A DNA stretch of 49,292 nucleotides from Halobacteriales archaeon QH_8_64_26 (GCA_003021725.1 PXRA01000107.1:1-49292), one strand, 5' to 3'. Shown: positions 1 to 9,098, numbered from the stretch's first letter. Numbers and translations: made by a program. Notes: generated by a model from the letters alone, not told the origin.

Positions 1-1
1 G

Positions 2-655
2 GTCTGTGTCGCGAGCACGGTCGTCTCGAAGGCCGAAGACAGGGGCGCGGATCTCGCCGACTTCCCGGCAGGGCCCCGAGCGACCGAGATCGCCGACCAC
101 CTAGGGGACATAACCGGCGAGGAGAAAGACCCCCGCTTCGCCCAAGCCGTCCTCGAGGAGAGCACCGAAGTGCTGATCGACGCGCCATTCCTACTCACCG
201 AGACCCGCTTCGGCCATATCACCGTGAACGCCGGCATCGATCGCTCGAATGTGCCCGAACGAGATCTCCTCTTGCTCCCGAGACGCCCCGCGGAGAGCGC
301 CGCTCGCATCAGAGAGGGTCTGCCGGGGAATCCTCCAGTAGTCCTCACCGATACCTCCGGGCGGCCCTTCCGGCACGGGCAACGAGGGGTGGCGATCGGG
401 TGGGCGGGCATGCCGGCGAGCCGCGACTGGCGCGGCGAACGCGATCGGGCGGGCCGGAAACTGGGTGTCACCGTCCAGTCGGTCGTCGATGAACTCGCCG
501 GGGCGGCAAACCTCATCATGGGCGAAGGAAGCGGCGGGACGCCCGCAGCACTCGTCCGGGACTGGGCTTTCGGCGAGCACGAGGGTAGCGACGAGATGTT
601 TCGACCGGTCGAGAGCGATTACGTCCGCCAGGCGCTGCGGGGGTGGTCGCTGTGA
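2..655 (+). CDS. cofE: Coenzyme F420-0:L-glutamate ligase (CofE), 5'-truncated by window edge
   Basis: Adds glutamate to F420-0 to build the F420 tail, using GTP; cytosolic. About 217 residues are visible and the first roughly 30 lie outside the window. The frame is open from base 2. Family landmarks in order are TVVSKAED near the visible start, a GIDRSN motif, a DTSGRPFRHGQRGVAIG stretch matching the CofE 'DS-GRPWR-G--G-AIG' block, and a conserved DELAGAANLIMGE segment. The stop TGA overlaps the next gene's GTG start (GTGA), so cofE and the F420-dependent mer are probably co-transcribed. This pairs cofactor synthesis with a user of the cofactor. Family assignment is firm from these motifs. 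Confidence 0.9.
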   Translation, partial: VCVASTVVSKAEDRGADLADFPAGPRATEIADHLGDITGEEKDPRFAQAVLEESTEVLIDAPFLLTETRFGHITVNAGIDRSNVPERDLLLLPRRPAESAARIREGLPGNPPVVLTDTSGRPFRHGQRGVAIGWAGMPASRDWRGERDRAGRKLGVTVQSVVDELAGAANLIMGEGSGGTPAALVRDWAFGEHEGSDEMFRPVESDYVRQALRGWSL

Positions 656-1638
656 TCGGGATCGAACTCACGCCCGATCGGCCGGTATCCGAGGTCGCCG
701 ACTACGCCGTCCAGGCCGAGGAGGCGGGCTTCGATACGGTGCTCACGAGCTGTCACTACAACAACCGTGACCCCTTCCTCGCGCTCGCGGCGATCGCACG
801 GGCGACCGAGGAAGTGACAGTCGGACCGGCCGCGGCGAACCCCTACACGACCCATCCCGTGAAACTCGCTTCCCAGGTCGCGACCCTCGCGGAAGCGAGC
901 GACGGCCGGGCGCTATTGGGGATCGGCGCGGGCGACCGATCGACGCTTTCGAGCCTCGGCATCGAATTCGACCGCCCGCTGCGCCGCGTCTTGGAGAGCT
1001 TCCGGGTCGCGAGGGAGCTGTGGGCCGGCGAGACGGTCGATCACGAGGGCACCTTCGAGGCCCGTGACGCCGCGCTGGGCTACGCGGTCGACTCTCTTCC
1101 AGTGTACGTCGGCGCACAGGGCCCGCATATGCTCCGGATGAGCGGGAAACACGCGAACGGCGCGCTCATCAATGCTTCCCACTCTGCGGATCTCGAATGG
1201 TCGGCCGAGCGCATCGGGGAGGGCCTCGATGATCGACCGGAGGGATACGGCGACCCCGAGGAGTTCGACGCGGCGGCCTTCGCGAGTGTAAGTATTGCCG
1301 AGGACGGCGACCGCGCCAGGGAGGCCGCCCGCCCACCGGTGGCCTTCATCGTCGGCGGCGCGGCCGAACCGGTACTCGATCGCCATGCTATCGACCCCGA
1401 GCGCGCGAGCGGGATCGGCGACCATCTCGCGTCCGGGAACTTTACGGAGGCCTTCGAGGCCGTCACCCCGGGGATGATCGAGGCCTTCGCGATCGCGGGC
1501 ACACCTGAAACCGTCGCGGAGAGGATCGACGACGTGCTCGAACACGCCGATAGCGTAGTGTGTGGCTCGCCGCTGGGCCCCGAGAAGGAGGAGGCTATTT
1601 CGCTTCTGGGGGCGGCGACCGACCGATACTGCCGATAG
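652..1638 (+). CDS. mer: F420-dependent 5,10-methylenetetrahydromethanopterin/folate reductase (Mer-like)
   Basis: Bacterial-luciferase-fold oxidoreductase that reduces the methylene-C1 carrier with F420H2. In haloarchaea the carrier is thought to be a folate, so the role is C1 metabolism rather than methanogenesis. About 328 residues, normal for Mer. It opens with IGIELTPDRPVSEVADYA, continues through the TSCHYNNRDPF region, and has GPAAANPYTTHP and GIGAGDRSTL, all Mer-like. The GTG at 652 is preferred because it forms a GTGA overlap with the cofE stop; a GTG three codons upstream (643) is possible. The 3' end overlaps a convergent small membrane-protein gene by 44 bases. Confidence 0.87.
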   Translation: MIGIELTPDRPVSEVADYAVQAEEAGFDTVLTSCHYNNRDPFLALAAIARATEEVTVGPAAANPYTTHPVKLASQVATLAEASDGRALLGIGAGDRSTLSSLGIEFDRPLRRVLESFRVARELWAGETVDHEGTFEARDAALGYAVDSLPVYVGAQGPHMLRMSGKHANGALINASHSADLEWSAERIGEGLDDRPEGYGDPEEFDAAAFASVSIAEDGDRAREAARPPVAFIVGGAAEPVLDRHAIDPERASGIGDHLASGNFTEAFEAVTPGMIEAFAIAGTPETVAERIDDVLEHADSVVCGSPLGPEKEEAISLLGAATDRYCR

Positions 1639-1834
1639 TGCTGAGTGCTGCTCCAGCGACCAGGTACCCTAGAAAGCCCGTCGTAAAGAGGGTAAGCACG
1701 GCACCACAGAGCAGCAAGATCGCCGATAGCGGGCCACTCAACGCGACCTCGCCGAAGACCGCGATGAACTCGAAGAGCATATCGACTACCTGCGCGGCGA
1801 CGAGTTGCATACCGATCGTTTCCTCCGGCGACAC
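1595..1834 (-). CDS. Small two-helix membrane protein, unknown function
   Basis: 79 residues. After a short acidic N-terminus, two hydrophobic stretches are visible, roughly residues 17-45 and 47-70 (LSAILLLCGAVLTLF and GFLGYLVAGAALSTIG), so it probably spans the membrane twice. The last 44 bases overlap the 3' end of mer on the other strand. I recognise no named family. It resembles the many short, species-conserved haloarchaeal membrane proteins without known function. The hydrophobic profile is not expected from an antisense shadow of mer, since most of the gene lies outside it. Confidence 0.65.
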   Translation of the reverse strand: MSPEETIGMQLVAAQVVDMLFEFIAVFGEVALSGPLSAILLLCGAVLTLFTTGFLGYLVAGAALSTIGSIGRSPPPEAK

Positions 1835-1913
1835 TTGTGCGTGTCCCCTTCCTGCCCGCTCGATCGGTCGCCGACTCCGCCACGGCTAAGCGGCCGGCGG
1901 CCGACCGGCCGAC

Positions 1914-2216
1914 ATGGACGAGGACGCCTCGCTCGAGGAGTTCGCGGCAGGGACCGCGGCGGATAGCGAGAGTACCGGGAGCAGCGAGGAGAGCACAGGA
2001 TCGACCGGGAGTACGGACGCCGAAGTCGACTCCGAGAGCACGACAAGCGAGGACAACCCCCAGAGCGGGGCCGACTCCGAGGAGGCGGTCGCGCCGACGG
2101 TGAGCACCTATCGGTACTCGCCGAAGAAAGACGCCTGTGGAGCCTGTGAAACGCGCGTCAAGCGGCGATGGCGCGACGGTGACGGACTGGTCTGTGGGGA
2201 CTGCAAAGAATGGTGA
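1914..2216 (+). CDS. Acidic protein with C-terminal zinc finger (DUF7573-like)
   Basis: 100 residues. The N-terminal two thirds is low-complexity and very rich in Ser, Thr, Glu and Asp, so probably disordered. The last 35 residues carry two CxxC pairs (CGACE and CGDCKEW) about 20 residues apart with basic residues between, a compact zinc finger. This layout of an acidic tail and a small terminal zinc ribbon is common in haloarchaea. The function is unknown; nucleic-acid or protein binding is inference. ATG 1914 follows a GC-rich leader and no better start is visible. Confidence 0.7.
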   Translation: MDEDASLEEFAAGTAADSESTGSSEESTGSTGSTDAEVDSESTTSEDNPQSGADSEEAVAPTVSTYRYSPKKDACGACETRVKRRWRDGDGLVCGDCKEW

Positions 2217-2387
2217 GATGGACTCGTTCGAACCGAGCGAGATGTCCGCGAGTCCGTACCCGCCAACCGATAGGGGCGGGGCTCGGTTGTCGGTTCTATT
2301 GCCCCACGATGAAATAGGAACGCGAGGCGAGCGCGTCGGTTCGGAACCGGTACGGTAGTGGGGTTGAGCCCGGATGGACCCCGAGAG

Positions 2388-2681
2388 TTAGGCTACGTTG
2401 TAACCTTTCTCCCGCAGGAAGTCCTCGATCCGTCCTCGGTGATTGCCCTGGAGTTCTATGGTGTCGTCCTCGACGGTGCCCCCACAGGCGAACTTCGATT
2501 TGAGGTCCGAGGACAGACTGGACATATCGACGTCCCGCGGGTCGAACCCTTCGACGATCGTTACCTCTTTGCCGTATCGGCGCTCGTCGATGCGGATCGT
2601 GATCTGCTGGGACTCCTTCGCGACGTCTTCACAGACGCAGAGTTCCTGGGGCAGCCCGCACGTCGAGCAGACTTCCGACAT
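2388..2681 (-). CDS. yciH: SUI1-domain translation initiation factor (aIF1/YciH-like)
   Basis: 97 residues, the usual length for archaeal SUI1/YciH proteins. An N-terminal CxxC...CxC segment ([13 protein letters not shown]) is followed by the SUI1 fold with [21 protein letters not shown] and a [17 protein letters not shown]-terminus. The family binds the small ribosomal subunit and tunes start-codon choice. I chose the ATG at 2681 because [10 protein letters not shown] matches the family start; an upstream ATG would add four residues. The gene lies upstream of and in the same direction as nothing obvious; its 5' neighbour on this strand is the transglutaminase gene beginning over 2 kb away. 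Confidence 0.88.
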   Translation of the reverse strand: MSEVCSTCGLPQELCVCEDVAKESQQITIRIDERRYGKEVTIVEGFDPRDVDMSSLSSDLKSKFACGGTVEDDTIELQGNHRGRIEDFLREKGYNVA

Positions 2682-2749
2682 TACGCCGGACACTATGTGA
2701 GTGAGCTATTAAACACTATCGGGGACTCCAGCGGCCGTCGGCTTGTTTT

Positions 2750-5035
2750 TCAGAACGTTCGTCCGAACACGTTGGGCAGCCGGGAGCGTTCGGCCACCAA
2801 CTCCTCGACGATGTCGATCGCTTCGGCAGCCTCGGCCTCGCTCACCCCGCCGGCGTACCGCGCGCGCTCGTAGATCGTCCCCACCCGGTGGGCGCGCTCC
2901 TCGGCGTCGATCGCCACGAGATACTTCCGGGGGGTTTCGCCGGGTCGTCGATTACGGTGGTCCCGTGCAAGCAGGTACTCCAGGCGCGCAAAGGCCCCCT
3001 CGACGTCCGAGGCGGGATCGCGCGAGCGCTGACGTCGAAGCCACAGCGCCCGATAGACCTGCTTAGAGACGTCGCTGCGATGGACGCTCGCAAGCACCCC
3101 TCCCAGAACGATCACCCCGAGCAACAAGCCCTCGCGCGAGGGCGTCGGCAACGATGGGAGCCCGCCGCTCTCGCCCGTGGTTCCGTCAGCGCTTCCGTTC
3201 GCACCGGCGTCGGCCGTCGGTCCCGCGCCGCTCTCGGCGACTCCTCTGACTCCGGCGGGTGTCCCGCCGTTGCCCGCGCTCGCGCCGCCGACGTCACCGC
3301 CGGGATCGCCGCCCGCGACGTTCTCGATCGCTTCCTCGGGGGTATCGGGCTCCGGAGTTCCGTTCTCCCCGTTCGCCTCGCTCTCGGCGCTCGACTGGGG
3401 AGTCGGTGTCTCGGTCGCGTTGGTTTCCTCGATGTCGACGTTCGGTTGGCTCGCGGCCCGCGCGTCCTCTAAGCTTCGTTGCTCGGCGTTCCGGCGGGGT
3501 CCGGCGGGCGTGGGGTCGAAGCGAACCCAGCCCTCGTCGGGGAAGTAGACCTCGACCCAGGCGTGTGAGTCGAACCCTCTGACGACCCACTTCTCCTCGC
3601 TTACCTGTTCGCCGGGGGTGTAGCCGACGACGAACCGGGCCGGCACGCCTTGAGAGCGTAACATCGTCGTCATCGCCGTCGCGTAGTACACACAGTAGCC
3701 CCGATCCATCTCGAAGAGGAAACTGTCGGTGACGTCGCCCTCGGGGCGCTCCACGTCTAAGGAGTACTCCCTGTTGTTCTCGAGCCAGCGCTCGATCACC
3801 CGGGCCGTCTGGTAGGGGCTCTCCGCGTTCGCGGTGAGCTGCGTCGTGAACTGACCCACTCGCTCGGGCGTGCTCGCGGGCAACTGTGTGTACCGTTCCT
3901 CGATCGGCCCGGGATACTCACGGCCGGCGGTTCGGAGGTCCGCGGCGCTTGCCTGGGGCACCTCGCTTCGGACGGTATAGCTCGTTCCCTCCGAAAGCGC
4001 ACCCGCCGGCCGGAGCGCCCCGGTCGAGGTTACACGCGCCCGGTCGGCGGGCGGTCCTTCGACGTTGGTGGGCTGCCAGGCCGCGGGCATCACGCCCAGT
4101 TCGGTCTCCAAGCGATAGGTCTGCTCGATGGGTTGGGTCTCGCCCGGCGGCTCGGCGAGGGACCCGTTGAACTGCCGGACCCCGCCGGTACGATACCAGT
4201 CGTTGCCGGTATACCGGTCGTAGGCACCGACGCGCCAGTAGGCGGGTTGTTCGCTTTGGACGCTGAAGCGCACCTTCGGCGAGAGGCTTATGCCCCCGAG
4301 CACCTGGACCCGCTCGCCGGCGTTCAGCAGGTTCGCTTCGAGCGTTCCCCCGCTCGAACCACCCGGTAGTATGGGGTCGCTCGCCCCGCCGGGAACGACG
4401 CTCACGAGCAGCGAGACGACGATCATCGCCGCGAGCACGGCCGCGACGCTCTCGGCCCCCCGGAGCCCACCCCCATGGCGCTCCAGATCGCCGAACCCTA
4501 CCAGGCCGACTGCGCCTACCATGCCCAGAAGGGTCAGGGGCGCGCCCGCGTCGCCGGTGAGCACGAACAGTCCGAGCGCACTCCCTCCGGAAAGTGTGGC
4601 CAGCGCGTACCGGCGCCCGACCGCGAAGTACCACAACAGGAAGGTCGGGGCTGGGACGAACGCGACCGCCCAAACGCCGGCGTTCACGACCTGTAGCACC
4701 GACAGCCCGGTAAGCAAGGCAGTGACGTCGGCGGCAAAGCGGTTGACGCTCACCAGCAGCGCGAACCCCTCGGGGATCGAGCGCGCGTACCAAAGGCCCC
4801 CGAGCGCGAGCAATCCCACGCCGAGGCCGAGCGCGACCCGCGGCCCGAGGTACCGGCCACAGAGAACGCCGGCGAGCACGGCTCCCCCGAAGACGAGCGC
4901 GAACCGGCCGCTCACCCCGACGACGTCGCTCACCCGGTAGAGAACGCTTGCGTAGGCAAAGGTCAATACCCCGGCAGTCCCGAGCGCGAGAGCGCGTCCC
5001 GGATCGACATCGACCGACGTCGAACGCGCGCTCAT
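2750..5035 (-). CDS. Membrane transglutaminase-like protein (TgpA type, DUF3488/DUF4129)
   Basis: 761 residues. The first about 215 residues form several transmembrane helices. An extracytoplasmic region follows with a papain-like transglutaminase core: Cys448 in RGYCVYYATAM, His491 in DSHAWVEVYF and Asp507 in RFDPTP form the expected triad. A Ser/Gly/Thr-rich linker, one more helix near residue 640 and a cytoplasmic C-terminal domain of the DUF4129 kind complete it. The start overlaps the end of the DUF58 gene by four bases (ATGA-type), and together with MoxR this is the widespread moxR-DUF58-transglutaminase operon. In bacteria the module acts in cell-envelope protein processing or chaperoning; the haloarchaeal substrate is unknown. 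Confidence 0.87.
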   Translation of the reverse strand: MSARSTSVDVDPGRALALGTAGVLTFAYASVLYRVSDVVGVSGRFALVFGGAVLAGVLCGRYLGPRVALGLGVGLLALGGLWYARSIPEGFALLVSVNRFAADVTALLTGLSVLQVVNAGVWAVAFVPAPTFLLWYFAVGRRYALATLSGGSALGLFVLTGDAGAPLTLLGMVGAVGLVGFGDLERHGGGLRGAESVAAVLAAMIVVSLLVSVVPGGASDPILPGGSSGGTLEANLLNAGERVQVLGGISLSPKVRFSVQSEQPAYWRVGAYDRYTGNDWYRTGGVRQFNGSLAEPPGETQPIEQTYRLETELGVMPAAWQPTNVEGPPADRARVTSTGALRPAGALSEGTSYTVRSEVPQASAADLRTAGREYPGPIEERYTQLPASTPERVGQFTTQLTANAESPYQTARVIERWLENNREYSLDVERPEGDVTDSFLFEMDRGYCVYYATAMTTMLRSQGVPARFVVGYTPGEQVSEEKWVVRGFDSHAWVEVYFPDEGWVRFDPTPAGPRRNAEQRSLEDARAASQPNVDIEETNATETPTPQSSAESEANGENGTPEPDTPEEAIENVAGGDPGGDVGGASAGNGGTPAGVRGVAESGAGPTADAGANGSADGTTGESGGLPSLPTPSREGLLLGVIVLGGVLASVHRSDVSKQVYRALWLRRQRSRDPASDVEGAFARLEYLLARDHRNRRPGETPRKYLVAIDAEERAHRVGTIYERARYAGGVSEAEAAEAIDIVEELVAERSRLPNVFGRTF

Positions 5036-6099
5036 AGCTCCCCTTCGAACCCGCCGTCGGTCGCCGCCCGCCCCTCGCCGTCCGGCCCGGAGCGCGCCTC
5101 GGCTCGCGGCGCTCCGATCGAGACGTCTCCCGGCCTCGAACCCGACCGGACGAGCCGGCCGAAGGGGATCGTCTTCTCGCTCGTGGTGATGGCAGAACCG
5201 TCGGTTTCGGCCCTAACGAGGACGTCGGCGGCGTTCCGACGGGCGTTCCCGACTCGGCCGCCACCGGCTCGCGCGAGAAGCGCCAGTACTTCCTCACCCT
5301 CCCCGGGGCTGACGTTCGACAGCTGGCCACTCGGTGTCGCGAGATCGATCCCGACGCCGGCATCGAGCAGCCAGAGGGCGACGCTCGCCGCGGCGGTCGC
5401 CATCGCGTCGGCCCGCCCCGGGGCCGCCTCCGCGACGATCGAGATCCCGTCCTTTTCCTCGCGAGCGGCGAACTCGCTGACGACGAGTTCTTCGCGCTTG
5501 GCGCTTGCCTTCCAGTCGACGTTCCGCAGGGGATCGCCCGGTACGTACTCGCGAAGCGAGTCGAACTCCCCCCGATCGTCCACGAGCGGGTCCTCGCCCG
5601 TGAGCAGGGTCAGCCGGGCGCGATCGGAGAGCGGACGGACGGGCGGGTAGACGAGCACACCAGTCCTCCTCGCCGCGCGGAACTCGCGTTCGAAGAGCCC
5701 GAGCGCGTCCGTGAGAGTGAGGAGGGCGGGACCGAGCGTCCGCTCGCCGCGTGCCTCCAGTCGACAGTCGTACTCGACCCTGCCCGGCAGGCCGGTCTCG
5801 ATCGCCTCGGCCGGGACCGATAGCCCCTCGCTCGCTCGCTCGCGTACCGTCGCGGAACTCGCTTGCTCGGCCTCGATACTGAGCGAGACCGTCCGGGTCT
5901 CCTCGGGAAACCCCGGGCTGGGCTGGCTCCGGGTCACCGTCGGGGGGGTCGTTCGATACATCACGACCCGGCCGACGACGAGTGCGACGAGGCCGGGAAC
6001 GACGACCGCATTGAGCGCCCGCGCGCCGAAGAGGGTCCCGAGCGCGAACGCGAGCAGACAGATCCCCCCGACCGCATAGCCCCGTCGCGTGAGGCTCAT
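5032..6099 (-). CDS. DUF58 domain protein, MoxR partner
   Basis: 355 residues. Two N-terminal hydrophobic helices (about residues 8-50) are followed by a cytosolic or surface domain. The DUF58 signature DPLRNVDWKASAKREEL is present, followed by a von Willebrand A-like region. Middle gene of a leftward operon: it overlaps MoxR upstream and the transglutaminase gene downstream by four bases each, so the three are translationally coupled. DUF58 proteins are thought to be substrates or adaptors for MoxR AAA+ ATPases. The specific client is not shown by sequence. Confidence 0.85.
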   Translation of the reverse strand: MSLTRRGYAVGGICLLAFALGTLFGARALNAVVVPGLVALVVGRVVMYRTTPPTVTRSQPSPGFPEETRTVSLSIEAEQASSATVRERASEGLSVPAEAIETGLPGRVEYDCRLEARGERTLGPALLTLTDALGLFEREFRAARRTGVLVYPPVRPLSDRARLTLLTGEDPLVDDRGEFDSLREYVPGDPLRNVDWKASAKREELVVSEFAAREEKDGISIVAEAAPGRADAMATAAASVALWLLDAGVGIDLATPSGQLSNVSPGEGEEVLALLARAGGGRVGNARRNAADVLVRAETDGSAITTSEKTIPFGRLVRSGSRPGDVSIGAPRAEARSGPDGEGRAATDGGFEGEL

Positions 6100-7088
6100 T
6101 CAACGGGTACTCCCTCGATCGCGGCCCGAACCACCTCGATGCCGGTACTATCGCGCCCGGCCTCGACCCGGATCCGGTGGGCGAGGACGGGTTCGGCTTC
6201 TTCCTGTACGTCGTCGGGGAGCACGTAATCCCGTTTCTCCAGTACCGCCCGCGCCTGGGCGGCTCTGAGCAGCGCGATCGAGCCCCGGGGACTGACCCCA
6301 AGCGTCGCGTGCTCGCGGGTGTAGCGCGCGAGGCGAGTCACGTACTCTCGGACCGGTTCGGTAGCACTCACCGAGGCGACGGTCGCCCGCGCGCGCTGAA
6401 GCTGGGCTCTGTCCGCGACCGGTTCGAGCGTCTCGATCGGGTGGGTCCCGGTGGTACGACCTAACATCGCCGTCTCGGACGCCTCGGAGGGATAGCCCAC
6501 TTCGAGTTTCTTCGCGAAGCGATCGAGTTCCGCGAGCGGGAGTTCGTAGGTGCGGTTCGTATCGACGGTGTTCTGGGTCGCGATCACGGTGAAAGGCTGA
6601 GGTAGAGAGCGGGTCTCGCCGTCGACGGTCACCTGCCCCTCTTCCATCGCTTCGAGCAGTGCCGATTGGGTTTTGGGCGGGGCGCGATTGATCTCATCGC
6701 CCAACACGACGTTCGCGAACACAGGACCAGGTCGGAAGTCGAACTCGCCGGTCTTCCGATTGAAGACGTTGACGCCGGTGACGTCCGACGGGAGGAGGTC
6801 GGGCGTAAACTGGACGCGCTTGAACGATGCGTCGATCGACCGGGTGACCGCCCGGGCGAGCATCGTTTTCCCGACCCCGGGAACGTCGTCGAGCAGGACG
6901 TGCCCGCGGGCGAGCATCGCGGTGACGAGGTGGGTAATCGCTTCCCCGTTGCCGACGATCACCTCTTGAGTGTTAGCGATTATCTCGCTTGCGAGGCCGG
7001 CGGCGTCCTCGACCGGAAGCGCCCGGTCGACGTTGGCGTAACTAGCAGATACCGGTCCTGTGTCGGGGTTGGTGTTCGCGTCCGTCAT
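6096..7088 (-). CDS. MoxR-family AAA+ ATPase
   Basis: 330 residues from the ATG at 7088. Walker A is DDVPGVGKTMLA, Walker B is VVLGDEINRAPPKTQ, and sensor and arginine-finger regions follow (VIATQNTVD, ELPLAELDRF). The C-terminal lid contains the MoxR-typical GVSPRGSIALLRAAQARA. A longer reading upstream to 7217 would add an Arg-rich leader with no family match, so it is rejected. First gene of the moxR-DUF58-transglutaminase unit. The family acts as a chaperone that remodels or activates partner complexes, often with von Willebrand A proteins; here that is probably the DUF58 partner. Confidence 0.9.
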   Translation of the reverse strand: MTDANTNPDTGPVSASYANVDRALPVEDAAGLASEIIANTQEVIVGNGEAITHLVTAMLARGHVLLDDVPGVGKTMLARAVTRSIDASFKRVQFTPDLLPSDVTGVNVFNRKTGEFDFRPGPVFANVVLGDEINRAPPKTQSALLEAMEEGQVTVDGETRSLPQPFTVIATQNTVDTNRTYELPLAELDRFAKKLEVGYPSEASETAMLGRTTGTHPIETLEPVADRAQLQRARATVASVSATEPVREYVTRLARYTREHATLGVSPRGSIALLRAAQARAVLEKRDYVLPDDVQEEAEPVLAHRIRVEAGRDSTGIEVVRAAIEGVPVE

Positions 7089-7571
7089 GATAGTTCGAGC
7101 CGGCCGGGCCGATCGCCGCGAGCGGCCACGCCCGACGCTTCTCTCCAGCGGTGGCCGACTCCCCCGACTACGACAGTCGGTGGCTCCTCCCGGCCGCGAG
7201 TCCGTCTTCGAGTACACCCACTGTGGGGTCCCGGGGCTTGTAACATTGGTGTTTGCACACGGATGAGCCGGCAGGAGTTCTCACACCGGGTTCGGGCTTC
7301 GAGGACTGCTGGAGGCATCACAGCTCCATTGGGGGAAAGCGTCCTTCAGAGACCGGTTCCACCCCGACTATCGGCGAGTGAGGGGACGGGCCGGCGAGCG
7401 ACCACCGCGCGAGTGAAACGAGCGCGACGGGAGTGAGGAGTGCTTTTGATGAAAATTTTGCCGAGCGCGGCCGGAACTCTCGTGAACGAAGTGAACGAGA
7501 GCAGGGAGTGAAAGGCAAGCGACCGAAAGGAGCGAACGGGAACGACCGAGGCCGCGCGCAGCGCAAAAGGT
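7089..7571. other. Intergenic region with repeat-like sequence
   Basis: No convincing gene on either strand. Bases about 7380-7570 contain short imperfect repeats such as GAGTGAAACGAGCG and two tandem GTGAACGA units, a possible stem CTCTCGT/ACGAGAG near 7482-7502, and a block GTGCTTTTGATGAAAATTTT near 7440. From memory, similar blocks recur in haloarchaeal intergenic DNA, but copy number cannot be tested here. The right part presumably carries the 3' end of the acyl-CoA dehydrogenase transcript, and the left part the moxR promoter. Confidence 0.4.
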
Positions 7572-8735
7572 TCAGTTGAAGGCCGAAATCCCGGTCAGGT
7601 CGTGGCCGACGATTAGGCCATGGATGTCATGGGTCCCCTCGTAGGTGTAGACGGTCTCGATGTTCGCGAGGTGGCGCATCGGGGAGTAGTCGGTCGTGAT
7701 GCCATTGCCCCCGAGCATCTCCCTGGCAGTGCGGGCGACCTTCCGGGCCGTTTCGACGTTGCTGCGCTTGGCCATCGAGACCTGCGGCGGGGTGAGCTCG
7801 CCGCGTTCCTTGAGATCTGCGAGCCGGTAGACCAGTAGTTGGCCGAGCGTGATCTTCGTCGCCATCGTCGCGAGTTTCTCCTGCTGGAGCTGGAAGCGGG
7901 CGATCGGGCCGCCGAACTGCTCGCGATCGAGGGCGTACTCCCGGGCGGTCTCGAAACAGTCCCGCGCGGCCCCGACCGCGCCCCAGGCGATGCCATACCG
8001 TGCCTGGGTGAGACAGGACAGAGGGCCTTTCATGCCCGTGACGCCGGGCAGGACGTTTGCTTCAGGGACACGGACGTTAGACAGCCCGATTTCGCCGGTG
8101 ATCGAGGCCCGCATCGAGAGCTTATCGTCGATCTTCCCGGTCGAAACCCCATCCCTGTCGGTTTCAACGAGGAAACCCCGAACCGGCGCGTCTTCGGCCG
8201 AGGTGTCCCGTGCCCAGACGAGCGCCACGTCCGCGATCGGGGAGTTGGTGATCCAGGTCTTCGAGCCCTGGAGGACGTATTCCTCGCCGTCCCGTTCCGC
8301 CCGGGTCTCCATACTGGATGGATCGGAGCCCTGGCCCGGTTCGGTGAGGCCGAAACAGCCGACCGCCTCGCCCGTCCCGAGCGCCGGGAGCCACTGGTCC
8401 TTCTGGTCCTCCGAGCCGTAGGCGTGGATCGGGTACATGACGAGTGCGCCCTGAACCGACGCCATCGACCGCACACCGGAATCGCCGGCTTCGAGTTCCT
8501 GCATCAACAGCCCATAGGCCCGCTCGTTGACGTCCGGCAGGTCATACCCCGAGAGGTTCGGAGCGTAGAATCCCAACTCGCCCATCTCGCCGATGATCTC
8601 CTCGGGGAAGGTCCCCTCGACGAAGTGATCGGCGATGTCGGGCGCGACCTGCTCCGAAACGAACTCCCGAGCGGTATCCCGGATCATCCGCTCTTCGGTG
8701 TCCAAGTCGGCTTCGAGTCCCAGGTAATCGAGCAT
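7572..8735 (-). CDS. Acyl-CoA dehydrogenase, glutaryl-CoA-dehydrogenase-like
   Basis: 387 residues, full length for the family. FAD enzyme oxidising an acyl-CoA at the alpha-beta bond. Order of landmarks: N-terminal helical domain, CFGLTEPGQGSDPSSMETRA and KTWITNSPIADVALVWAR in the beta domain, QARYGIAWGAVGAARDCFETA, and the catalytic base Glu366 in VYTYEGTHDIHGLIVG. The TYEGTHDIH context and the RSMASVQGALVMYPI segment are closer to glutaryl-CoA dehydrogenase than to short- or medium-chain enzymes, so lysine, tryptophan or aromatic breakdown is likely, though substrate is inferred. No electron-transfer flavoprotein gene is adjacent. Confidence 0.87.
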   Translation of the reverse strand: MLDYLGLEADLDTEERMIRDTAREFVSEQVAPDIADHFVEGTFPEEIIGEMGELGFYAPNLSGYDLPDVNERAYGLLMQELEAGDSGVRSMASVQGALVMYPIHAYGSEDQKDQWLPALGTGEAVGCFGLTEPGQGSDPSSMETRAERDGEEYVLQGSKTWITNSPIADVALVWARDTSAEDAPVRGFLVETDRDGVSTGKIDDKLSMRASITGEIGLSNVRVPEANVLPGVTGMKGPLSCLTQARYGIAWGAVGAARDCFETAREYALDREQFGGPIARFQLQQEKLATMATKITLGQLLVYRLADLKERGELTPPQVSMAKRSNVETARKVARTAREMLGGNGITTDYSPMRHLANIETVYTYEGTHDIHGLIVGHDLTGISAFN

Positions 8736-8861
8736 GAGAATCCTACTTTCCCCACCGGCAAAAACGCTCGCCGCGCTTCCCCCGCTTCGGTCGCCGGGGC
8801 GAACCGGAGCTTACGCTGTAAAGCTCCGAATTCAATACGTATCCGGTAACTAGTCGTTCGT

Positions 8862-9098
8862 ATGCCCTCCGCTACGACCGATACCGCCGGCGACACCACC
8901 CCTGGCGGGACGACCCGCAAGGAGCACTGTTCGACCTGTGAGGCCATCGTCCCCCATCGTGTGACCGTCGAGATCCGTGAGGGAACGTCCGAAGACGCGA
9001 TCCGCCGGGGCACCGAGAAGTACTCCCGCGGTCCCTACCGGGCCACCGAGTGTTGCCGGTGTGAGCGTTCGACGGCGACGCGGATCGACAATCGCTGA
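8862..9098 (+). CDS. Small zinc beta-ribbon protein (DUF7835-like)
   Basis: 78 residues. HCSTCE near residue 22 and ECCRCERST near residue 63 provide four Cys ligands; between them are a beta-rich segment (VPHRVTVEIREG) and RGTEKYSRGPYR. The pattern matches a haloarchaea-specific family usually annotated as a putative zinc beta-ribbon. Function unknown. The gene is covered on the other strand by a 65-codon extension of the amidotransferase frame, but the Cys motifs and conserved spacing favour this strand as the real gene here. Confidence 0.78.
   Translation: MPSATTDTAGDTTPGGTTRKEHCSTCEAIVPHRVTVEIREGTSEDAIRRGTEKYSRGPYRATECCRCERSTATRIDNR

Noticed and set aside
1080-1883. 267-codon minus-strand frame opposite mer
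   Set aside because: Shadow of the mer reading frame; Arg/Ser-rich with no domain.
7089-7217. N-terminal extension of MoxR
   Set aside because: Arg-rich and unrelated to the family; the ATG at 7088 fits.
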